A stretch of DNA of 64,000 nucleotides, from NCBI GenBank assembly GCA_039198225.1, contig JBCCTQ010000005.1:87834-151833 (forward strand), read 5' to 3'. Below, in pieces: positions 27,596 through 34,418 of the stretch. The notes beneath the pieces were generated by a model. It saw only the letters and a list, made by a program, of their open reading frames with translations, searched no databases and had not been told where the DNA came from. Source of the stretch: JASJAR01 sp039198225. Its GTDB lineage: Bacteria > Pseudomonadota > Alphaproteobacteria > Rhodobacterales > Rhodobacteraceae. The translations under genes and the position numbers were made by a program. Each line of letters opens with the position of its first letter. The stretch's first letter is position 1.

Positions 27596-28335
27596 TTCGC
27601 GGTGAAGCCCCCGTCGACCATCAGGACTTGCCCGGTCACGTAGCGGCAGGCCTCGGAGCAAAAGAAAAGCAGTGGACCGTCGATGTCTTCGGGCTCCCCG
27701 TTCCGACCAATGCAGGTTTGAGCGGCGTTGCGCGCGGCGCGTTCAGGGTCAGAAAACACTGCCGCTGTGAGTTCCGTGCGAAAAAACCCTGGCCCGATGG
27801 CGTTGACGTTGATCCCATCCCGCGACCAGGCTTCCGCCATGGCGCGGGTCAGTTGACCGATGCCGCCTTTGGATGCGCCATAGGCGAGACCTCCGGGGAA
27901 GGCGCGGCTTGTTTGCAAAGACGCAAAAGTGACTATCCGCCCCCAGCCCCGGGCTTTCATCTCGGGTGCGAAATGCTGGGAAAGAAAGAAGGGTGTTGCG
28001 AGGTTGAGCCCGAGCGTGATGTCCCAACCGTCCGGCGTCACCTCATCGGCGCTCTCCCGGGTATTAATCCCCGCGGCATGAACCAGAATGTCGGGCGCGC
28101 CAAAGGGCTCGGCCGCCGCTTGGGCCAATTCGGCGAGCTTGTCTCGATCCGCGAGATCCCAGGACAGGGCCGCCACGCCTTCAAGTTCGGCCAATGCCTC
28201 TTCTCGACGTGCCACGCCAATCACCTTTGCGCCAGCCTCCACCAAGACCTCGGCCGCGCGACGGCCGAGGCCCGAGCTTGCGCCCGTCACGAGCGCCACA
28301 TGGCCGCTGAGATCTGGGGTGCTGAGCGAGTGCAT
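27592..28335 (-). CDS. SDR-family dehydrogenase, probable DHPS 2-dehydrogenase
   Basis: A 247-residue classical short-chain dehydrogenase. It has the NAD loop VTGASSGLGRRAAEV (around 16-30), a basic ARREE after strand two, the AAGIN (NNAG-like) strand, catalytic Ser in FASLQTS, and YGASK with Tyr and Lys in register. The end GQVLMVDGGFTAK is typical of the family. The basic pair after strand two suggests NADP or dual use. It starts three bases beyond the HpsN stop. Together with the zinc dehydrogenase it would racemise dihydroxypropanesulfonate so that HpsN can use both enantiomers; this is inferred from the arrangement. Confidence 0.8.
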   Translation of the reverse strand: MHSLSTPDLSGHVALVTGASSGLGRRAAEVLVEAGAKVIGVARREEALAELEGVAALSWDLADRDKLAELAQAAAEPFGAPDILVHAAGINTRESADEVTPDGWDITLGLNLATPFFLSQHFAPEMKARGWGRIVTFASLQTSRAFPGGLAYGASKGGIGQLTRAMAEAWSRDGINVNAIGPGFFRTELTAAVFSDPERAARNAAQTCIGRNGEPEDIDGPLLFFCSEACRYVTGQVLMVDGGFTAK

Positions 28336-28338
28336 AGG

Positions 28339-29646
28339 TCAGTCTTCGGCGCTCAGATCGAAGTTTTCCCCAGGGAAGAACTTGGCGAGGCGAATATCGG
28401 CCGTGCGGGCATGGGCCTCCATCCCTTCGAGCCGTGAGATCCGCGCCGTGGCCTCGGCGATAGGTTTCATTGCGTCCGCATTAGAGCGCTGCCAGGTCAC
28501 GATCTTCATGTATTTGTGGACGCTCAGCCCGCCCGTATAGGTCGCCGAACGCGAGGTCGGGAGCACGTGATTGGTGCCCGAGGCTTTGTCGCCAAATGCC
28601 ACGGTGGTTTCTTCACCCAGAAAGAGGGATCCGTAGCAGGTTAGGGTGTCGAGCCACCAATCGAGGTCATTGGCCATAACGGTCAGGTGCTCGGGCGCGT
28701 ATTCGTCCGAGGTTGTGGCCATCTCCGCACGATCGGCGCAGAGGATCACTTCGGCATAGTCGCGCCACGCGGCGGTTGCGTTGTCGCGGTTAACCTCGGG
28801 CAAATCTTCGATCAGGACCGGGACGAGGCGCATGACCTCTTCGGCGAGCGACCGGTCATCGGTGACCAGCCAGACGGGCGAATTGTAGCCATGCTCGGCC
28901 TGACCCACGAGGTCGGTGGCCACCACCATCGGATCGGCGCGTTTATCTGCCAGGATCAGACTGTCGGTGGGTCCAGCAATCATGTCGATGCCGACGCGGC
29001 CGAAGAGAATGCGTTTCGCCTCGGCCACAAATTGGTTGCCCGGCCCAACGAGGATGTTTGCCTTGGGCAAACCGAACAGCCCGAAGGTCATGGCGGCCAC
29101 GCCTTGGACGCCACCCATGGCCATGATCTTGTCCGCCCCACAGATATGGGCGGCATAGACAATCGCGGGAGCGATGCCCACGTCCGGGCGCGGCGGAGAG
29201 CACGCCACGATATGTTTGCACCCCGCCACTTTGGCCGTCGTGACCGTCATAATCGCGCTCGCGATGTGGCTGTAGCGGCCACCCGGGACGTAGCAGCCGG
29301 CGGCTTCAACCGGGATCATCTTTTGCCCGGCGGTCATGCCGGGAACGACCTCAACGGAGATGTCGCTCATGGAGGCTTTCTGAGCTTCAGCGAAACGTTT
29401 GACGTTGCCGTGGGCGAAGGCGATATCGCGCTTCAGCTTTTCGGGCACCACGGCAATGGCGGCATCGATTTCTTCCGATGTGAGGAGGACGTTGCCCGCG
29501 TATTTGTCGAACTTCGCGGCATATTCCAGCGCCTTGGCGTCGCCACCTTCTTCGATGTCTTTCAGAATGCCCTGGACGGTGTCGAAGACGTCTGAGGCGC
29601 CGCTCCGCGCGGTCAAGGTGGCTTTCTTTAGGTACTCACGGGTCAT
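28339..29646 (-). CDS. hpsN: Sulfopropanediol 3-dehydrogenase (histidinol dehydrogenase-like)
   Basis: A 435-residue member of the histidinol dehydrogenase family. HpsN oxidises (R)-2,3-dihydroxypropane-1-sulfonate twice with NAD to give (R)-sulfolactate. Family features include YVPGGRYSHIASAIMTVTTAKVAGC, the GGVQGVAAMTFG and GPGNQFVAEAKR segments, AGPTDSLILAD, and the late HVLPTSRSATYTGGLSVHKY metal/catalytic region. The start is set at the ATG at 29646 with AGGA eight bases upstream. A true HisD is unlikely: no other histidine gene is near, whereas suyAB, two 2-dehydrogenases and a TRAP importer are all in the same operon. This is the key gene that identifies the pathway. Confidence 0.92.
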   Translation of the reverse strand: MTREYLKKATLTARSGASDVFDTVQGILKDIEEGGDAKALEYAAKFDKYAGNVLLTSEEIDAAIAVVPEKLKRDIAFAHGNVKRFAEAQKASMSDISVEVVPGMTAGQKMIPVEAAGCYVPGGRYSHIASAIMTVTTAKVAGCKHIVACSPPRPDVGIAPAIVYAAHICGADKIMAMGGVQGVAAMTFGLFGLPKANILVGPGNQFVAEAKRILFGRVGIDMIAGPTDSLILADKRADPMVVATDLVGQAEHGYNSPVWLVTDDRSLAEEVMRLVPVLIEDLPEVNRDNATAAWRDYAEVILCADRAEMATTSDEYAPEHLTVMANDLDWWLDTLTCYGSLFLGEETTVAFGDKASGTNHVLPTSRSATYTGGLSVHKYMKIVTWQRSNADAMKPIAEATARISRLEGMEAHARTADIRLAKFFPGENFDLSAED

Positions 29647-29656
29647 GGTTGCGGTC

Positions 29657-30988
29657 CTATCGATAAACGTCGGGCAGAAGCGACGTGGAAAAGGCGGGAA
29701 TGTAGGCAATCATCAGTGTCACAATCAACATGAAGAAGACAAATGGGATTGCGCGGTATGCGATCTTTAGGATCGATTCCCCGGTAATTCCCGACACGAC
29801 AAATAGATTGAGCCCCAATGGCGGGGTGATGAAACCCACGCCGAGTGCTGTGATCATCATGATACAGAACTGGATCTGGTTCATCTCGATCTCTTGGGCG
29901 AGCGGAAAGAGGATGGGTGCGAGGATGACGATGTTTGGCGTTGTCTCCATGACGCATCCCGCCACGATTAGGATCAGGACCATCATGGCAATGAGAACAT
30001 ATTCGTTGGTGCTGAGGGACGTTAGAGCACCGACGAAACCTTGCGGTACGCCGATGATGGCGAGGGCTTCGGCCAGTGGGATCGAGAACGCAATGATCGG
30101 CAAGATCACCCCGTTCACCTTCGCTGAGCTGACGAGCATGGCGGGAAAATCCGAAAGGCGAAGCGTGCCGAGGATGAAACCGATGGCGATTGTGACGACA
30201 ACGGCCACTGCGCCGGCCTCGGTCGGTGTAAGCCGTCCAGAGAATATGCCGTAGAAAATGATCCCGGGCACGAGGAACGCGTACCAACCTGACTTGATCG
30301 TTTTCCATAGGTTGCCTCGCCATTCCGCCGCGCTCATGATGCCGCCCCCTTCCCAAAGGTTTAGGCGGTTCATCACAACGTTAGTGATTAAGATCGAAAT
30401 GAGGATCAATAGCCCCGGTATGAGAGCGGCGAGAAAGAGCGTCGAGACGGCGATGCCAAGCACGAGGCCGATGATGATGTAAGCGATGGAGGGCGGGATG
30501 AGGATGCCGGTACATGCGCCTGCCGCGACGAGCGCGCAGGCGTAAGGACGCGGGTAGCCGCTTTCGACCAGTCTATCGATCGTCATCCGACCAACCGCTG
30601 CGGCGCCGGCCGCGTCCGAGCCCGAGATGGCTGCGAACATACCGCAAACAAGGACCGTGGCCGAGCCAAAACCGCCCTTGGCCCAGCATGTGAGCGCTTC
30701 CGCGACATCGAGGAATTTTCGACTGAGCCCGGTTCGGACCAACACGTCGCCCGTCAGAATAAAGAGCGGCACGGCGGTCAGTGCAAACGCATCAATGCCA
30801 GAGAAGAGCTTCTCTCCCAAAAGGCTCAGGGGCAGGGCCCCCGACATCACCAGCATCAGCACCGTCGCCGATCCGATGGCCGCCCAGACCGGAACGGCGA
30901 GGGCGACGAGCACCACAAAGAGAATGACCGACGCGTAGAAATCCCATCCGAGTTCCAGCGTTTGCTGGCCCATTTGCTGCCACATCAT
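29657..30988 (-). CDS. dctM: TRAP transporter large permease (DctM family)
   Basis: A 443-residue membrane protein with about 12-13 hydrophobic segments, the large subunit of a tripartite ATP-independent periplasmic transporter. Typical sequence includes VPLFILTGDVLVRTGLS, GMFAAISGSDAAGAAAVG, CALVAAGACTGILIPPSIAYII, GVFIPLAE-like regions and a late GVGFITPPLGLNLFVVSG. AAGGGG precedes the start. It corresponds by position to the HpsKLM importer for dihydroxypropanesulfonate. It is followed after ten bases by hpsN. Confidence 0.93.
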   Translation of the reverse strand: MMWQQMGQQTLELGWDFYASVILFVVLVALAVPVWAAIGSATVLMLVMSGALPLSLLGEKLFSGIDAFALTAVPLFILTGDVLVRTGLSRKFLDVAEALTCWAKGGFGSATVLVCGMFAAISGSDAAGAAAVGRMTIDRLVESGYPRPYACALVAAGACTGILIPPSIAYIIIGLVLGIAVSTLFLAALIPGLLILISILITNVVMNRLNLWEGGGIMSAAEWRGNLWKTIKSGWYAFLVPGIIFYGIFSGRLTPTEAGAVAVVVTIAIGFILGTLRLSDFPAMLVSSAKVNGVILPIIAFSIPLAEALAIIGVPQGFVGALTSLSTNEYVLIAMMVLILIVAGCVMETTPNIVILAPILFPLAQEIEMNQIQFCIMMITALGVGFITPPLGLNLFVVSGITGESILKIAYRAIPFVFFMLIVTLMIAYIPAFSTSLLPDVYR

Positions 30989-31001
30989 GGTCCCGGCCCC
31001 C

Positions 31002-31517
31002 TTAGTCGAACAGCTTGTCGCCTTCGTAGACGGGGCGTCCGTTACGAAGGTCGGAGAGGTCGCGCAGAAAGGACTGGGTCAGCCGGAATAAGACCAGTGT
31101 GAACCCGAACGGCACGGCAAAGAGGAAGAAGTACCGCCCGATCCGCAAGCCATCCGTGACCGAGTTGAATTTCCAAGACACGTGGAGCGCTTCCCAAGAC
31201 CAATAGATCGCGATCAGTGCGACGACGAACATCACGAGGTCGCCCAATATATAGAGAAGTGTCTTCACAGCCGGAGGCACGTAATGCATGAGGACATCAA
31301 TGCGAATATGACCGCGCTCTTTGACGGCTGCGGCGGCTCCGATCCAGGCGAGATAGATAAAGGAATATCGGACGATCTCTTCGCCCCAGATCGAGGAATA
31401 TGCAAAAACTTCGCGCCGGACGACCTCGATAAACATCGTGCCCACCAGCATTACGTAGAACACCAAAAGCAGCCATCGCTCGGCGTTTTCATCGATGGCT
31501 CGGTAGAGCTGTGACAT
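31002..31517 (-). CDS. dctQ: TRAP transporter small permease (DctQ family)
   Basis: A 171-residue membrane protein with four hydrophobic segments, as expected for DctQ: residues near 15-33, the WGEEIVRYSFIYLAWIGAAAAVKERGHIRID signature, a third segment around LLYILGDLVMFVVALIAI, and a fourth near YFFLFAVPFGFTLVLF. It pairs with the large permease 13 bases downstream. Substrate is inferred from the operon as C3 sulfonate. Confidence 0.92.
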   Translation of the reverse strand: MSQLYRAIDENAERWLLLVFYVMLVGTMFIEVVRREVFAYSSIWGEEIVRYSFIYLAWIGAAAAVKERGHIRIDVLMHYVPPAVKTLLYILGDLVMFVVALIAIYWSWEALHVSWKFNSVTDGLRIGRYFFLFAVPFGFTLVLFRLTQSFLRDLSDLRNGRPVYEGDKLFD

Positions 31518-31584
31518 GGGAAGTCTCCTCCGTCCGCATTTATGCGTCCGGTTTTGTCCATTCTGTTTGGCTTAGGCCCAGGCC

Positions 31585-31609
31585 GGGCCGGCACGACAGG
31601 CGCCGACCC
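31585..31609 (-). terminator. Hairpin between TRAP binding-protein and permease genes
   Basis: Arms gggccggc (31585-31592) and gccgaccc (31602-31609) pair over eight positions with one G-T wobble around a 9-nt loop, in the 101-base gap between dctP and dctQ. A second small stem ggccc/gggcc overlaps it at 31576-31588. There is no T-run, so partial attenuation or 3'-end protection of the dctP message is likely. Confidence 0.6.
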
Positions 31610-31618
31610 GGAAGGCGA

Positions 31619-32764
31619 TCAGGCGTCGTGGACGTAGTACCGCGCAGGCGTGGCCGCCGCCTCTTCGAGCTTGGCGAAGGTGTCCATCGACCCTGCAAGG
31701 TCAACTTTGAACTGGTCCCATTCGCTCCGCTGGAAGCCGCCAGCATCCTGCCATTCCGCCAGTTGATCGCTGGAGAGGGAGTGGAATTCCACCCCATTCG
31801 CGATCAGTTTCGACATGGCATAGGAGCGCGCGGACGGCACTTTCGCCAGGTTTTGCTGCTGGGTCACTTCGCCGGCAAATTCAATGCCTTCTTTGACGTC
31901 CATCGACAGGCTGTCGAACCATTCGGCGTTGACAGAATAAACTTGGCTGTCGGGCACGGCCTGGGTGAATGTTACGTGGCTCAGGATCTCGCCGAAACCG
32001 AAGACATGGAGCGCGCCCACTGAAGGATCGAGCGCGTCTGCCACGCCCTGGCGGATGGCAGACGGAGTCTCACCCCAAGCTACTGGTGTTGGGTTCGCGC
32101 CAACGAGGCCGTAATATTGCTGAAGCATCTTCGAGCCCGGCACGCGAAATTTCACGCCTGACATGTCACCCGGGGTGATGATCGCATTGCCGCCCTGACG
32201 GACCGCAACGACGCGGGGATCGATCACGATATACATCAGCGCCTTAAAGCCCGATGCCGCGATCTTCGGATCCACTTCTGCTTTCCAAGTCGCCGACGAC
32301 GTGAGGTTGGTGAAACGCTGATTGGAGCCACAAAAGTAGGGCAGGTTGATCAGGTCAACCACGCTTGCAAACGGCGCGAAGTTTGACAGTGAGTGCTGCG
32401 CGGCTTGGATCGTGCCGCCCTGCACCGCCTGCGCGAGCGCACCGCCAGCGCCCAATTGACCCCCTGGCGCGAGCTTCACATAGACTTTGCCATTCGTCAT
32501 GTTCTGGATGTTCTCTTTCAGATCCAGCTGCATGATCGGATAGCTGCGCGATGCGCCCAACACATAAGCCGTGGCCAGTGTCATCGTAACCTCCGCGGCG
32601 GCCTCACGGTCGCGCTCCTCTGCGGCCGTCTGGGCAGAAGCTTCGCTTGACCACAACGTTCCGGCAGCCCCGGCAACCACGGCGGCAGTGAACGCGCCGG
32701 TGCCGGAGAGTTTTAGGAAATTGCGGCGCTCGGCTGAGGCCAGCTCCTCTTTGTTCTTGTCCAT
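31619..32764 (-). CDS. dctP: TRAP transporter substrate-binding protein (DctP family) with Tat signal
   Basis: A 381-residue periplasmic binding protein. The N-terminus carries a twin-arginine signal, ERRNFLKLSGTG, followed by a hydrophobic stretch ending near ASAQ, so export folded through the Tat system is likely. The mature part has the DctP pattern NMTNGKVYVKLAPGGQLG, an AVQGGTIQAA region, and the substrate carboxylate/sulfonate-binding arginine expected in VKFRVPGS. The ATG at 32764 is chosen because GGGAGGA lies seven bases upstream; a longer start at 32785 lacks one. It is the first long gene of the hps-suy operon, behind a small membrane gene. A C3 sulfonate ligand is inferred. Confidence 0.92.
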   Translation of the reverse strand: MDKNKEELASAERRNFLKLSGTGAFTAAVVAGAAGTLWSSEASAQTAAEERDREAAAEVTMTLATAYVLGASRSYPIMQLDLKENIQNMTNGKVYVKLAPGGQLGAGGALAQAVQGGTIQAAQHSLSNFAPFASVVDLINLPYFCGSNQRFTNLTSSATWKAEVDPKIAASGFKALMYIVIDPRVVAVRQGGNAIITPGDMSGVKFRVPGSKMLQQYYGLVGANPTPVAWGETPSAIRQGVADALDPSVGALHVFGFGEILSHVTFTQAVPDSQVYSVNAEWFDSLSMDVKEGIEFAGEVTQQQNLAKVPSARSYAMSKLIANGVEFHSLSSDQLAEWQDAGGFQRSEWDQFKVDLAGSMDTFAKLEEAAATPARYYVHDA

Positions 32765-32785
32765 ACTTGTTCCTCCCTTGGACAT

Positions 32786-32977
32786 TTATTCGTTTGGATT
32801 TTGCTTTGCTTTTTCGCGCGCTTCGCTTCGTAGGATGCCGACCGAAAAGGCTATGGCGGCGCTAAAAAGGACCAGCATCTCGGCGACGATGCCCACGGGC
32901 GCCGATTGGCCGACGGCCCCGATGGCAACGTTCGCGACGAACAAGACCAACAGCACTGCGGCGATCACATAAGGCAT
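32786..32977 (-). CDS. Small two-helix membrane protein at the head of the TRAP operon
   Basis: A 63-residue protein with two hydrophobic helices (PYVIAAVLLVLFVANVAIGAV and IVAEMLVLFSAAIAFSVGIL) and a charged C-terminal tail (RSEAREKAKQ). GGGGGAG five bases upstream supports the ATG at 32977; an upstream TTG at 33016 is less likely. It is the first gene after the LacI operators, 21 bases ahead of the dctP start. I do not recognise a family; its position suggests an accessory to the TRAP transporter. Confidence 0.65.
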   Translation of the reverse strand: MPYVIAAVLLVLFVANVAIGAVGQSAPVGIVAEMLVLFSAAIAFSVGILRSEAREKAKQNPNE

Positions 32978-33022
32978 TCGTCTCCCCCGGGACTCCCCCC
33001 TTCCCGGACGAGTCAACCGCTA

Positions 33023-33038
33023 ATGTAAGCGCTTACAT
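33023..33038. promoter_or_regulatory. LacI-type operator 1 (perfect 16-bp palindrome)
   Basis: ATGTAAGCGCTTACAT is a perfect palindrome with the central CG step typical of LacI/GalR operators. It lies 46 bases from the small TRAP gene start and about 100 bases from the lacI-like start, between divergent genes. Confidence 0.85.
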
Positions 33039-33045
33039 AAAGCCG

Positions 33046-33059
33046 TGCAAGCGCTTACA
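33046..33059. promoter_or_regulatory. LacI-type operator 2 (one mismatch)
   Basis: TGCAAGCGCTTACA differs from operator 1 at one position. The two centres are 22 bp apart, about two DNA turns, so two dimers or a tetramer could bind the same face and repress both divergent promoters. Confidence 0.75.
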
Positions 33060-33135
33060 TTGACCCGAGCGACAATGGCGTACACCGTGCGCTTGGGCGT
33101 ACAATTTGAAGGCCCCGGTCGAAAAACGAGAAGCA

Positions 33136-34164
33136 ATGGAACAGGTCACTAGCGAGAGTACAGTTCCAACACTTGCGGACGTCGCTGCGCGGGCGGGCGT
33201 TTCGACGGCTACTGTGTCACGCTGCCTGAATTCCCCCGATCAAGTGGTGCCCGACACGCGCGACCGGGTCCTCAAAGCTGTCCGAGACTTGGGCTATGCG
33301 CCGAATTTCGGCGCGCAGGCTCTGGCGGCCAAGCAGACCAACACTGTCGGTGCGGTTATCCCGACGATGGAGAACGCGGTTTTCGCGCGCGGACTTCAAG
33401 CGTTTCAAGAAGAACTCGGTCGCCACGGCAAGACGCTCCTCGTCGCATCCTCAGCCTATAATCAGACTTTGGAGGACGAACAGGTCCGCGCGCTGGTTGC
33501 CAGGGGGGCCGACGCCTTGCTCCTCATCGGTTACGACCGAAGCCCAGACCTTTATGCCTTCTTGACGAAGCGGCAGGTGCCGACGCTCGTGGCCTGGTCT
33601 TTTGCTGCCGACCAGGATCACCCGGCCATCGGCTTTAACAATCAACGGGGAATGGCGGAACTCGCGCGGCTTGTTTTGGCGCGCGGCCATCGCCAGTTAG
33701 GCTGCATATCTGCTCCTACCATTACCAATGACCGCGCCAGGGGCCGCGTGCAGGGCATCCGAGATGTTATGGCCGAGTCTGGCTACGATAGAGATGCATT
33801 GCTCTTGGTCGAAACGCCTTACGGCATTGAGAACGGCGAAGCCGCATTTCGCCAGGTGATGGCCGCCGCGCCAGAGACGACCGCCGTCATGTGCGTCAAC
33901 GATGTTCTGGCCATCGGCGCGCTTCGCGCCGCGAAGGAAATGGGCCTTCGGGTGCCTGAGGACGTCTCGGTTACCGGCTTTGATGACATCGAGATCGCAA
34001 TGCTGGCGGAACCTTCTCTAACAACGGTTCATGTACCCCACCGAGAAATGGGCCGCCGAGCGGCGAGCATGCTTATTCAAATGCTGCAAACACCCGGTAC
34101 GGGGCAGCGCATCGAATTGCCAACGGATATTAGGCTCCGCCGCTCGCTTGGAGCTGCAAAATAG
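33136..34164 (+). CDS. LacI-family transcriptional regulator of the sulfonate operon
   Basis: A 342-residue regulator: an N-terminal helix-turn-helix and hinge (PTLADVAARAGVSTATVSRCLN, then YAPNFGAQALAAKQTNTVG) and a periplasmic-binding-like effector domain (IGCISAPTITNDRARGRVQGIR-like, CVNDVLAIGALRAAKEMGLRVPEDVSVTGFDD). The ATG at 33136, preceded by GAGAAG, is preferred to a TTG at 33106. It is divergent from the hps-suy operon with two matching palindromes in between, so it most likely represses that operon and itself until a C3 sulfonate or its product binds. Effector identity is inferred. Confidence 0.92.
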   Translation: MEQVTSESTVPTLADVAARAGVSTATVSRCLNSPDQVVPDTRDRVLKAVRDLGYAPNFGAQALAAKQTNTVGAVIPTMENAVFARGLQAFQEELGRHGKTLLVASSAYNQTLEDEQVRALVARGADALLLIGYDRSPDLYAFLTKRQVPTLVAWSFAADQDHPAIGFNNQRGMAELARLVLARGHRQLGCISAPTITNDRARGRVQGIRDVMAESGYDRDALLLVETPYGIENGEAAFRQVMAAAPETTAVMCVNDVLAIGALRAAKEMGLRVPEDVSVTGFDDIEIAMLAEPSLTTVHVPHREMGRRAASMLIQMLQTPGTGQRIELPTDIRLRRSLGAAK

Positions 34165-34418
34165 ATCCCAATCGTCGCTCGGTCCGAAGACTCAAATGAT
34201 TTCGCTGCGCGAGACGACCCTCACATCAAGCCCATTGTGTTTGTGCTGCAAGCCTGTCGCACCTCCAAACCCGACGGCAGCTAGCTTCGAACCAAAAACA
34301 CCCCACCAGGTTCCCAGACCGGTACGACAAGAATCCGCAGCGTTGTCTCAAAAATTCAAAGGAATTTAAGAAACTCTGATCACACCGGTCTGCGATTTAA
34401 GGCCAAGGAATCACGCCC

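Noticed and set aside
28339..29646. Annotation as histidinol dehydrogenase (hisD)
   Set aside because: The operon holds suyAB, two alcohol dehydrogenases and a TRAP importer and no histidine gene, so HpsN fits better. The isolated hisA at 61201 is over 30 kb away.
34165..34418. Possible hidden gvpA or pyp gene in gaps around the chemoreceptor and gvp genes
   Set aside because: Neither this 254-base gap nor 38693-38751 or 46899-46961 contains a frame with GvpA or photoactive yellow protein motifs.
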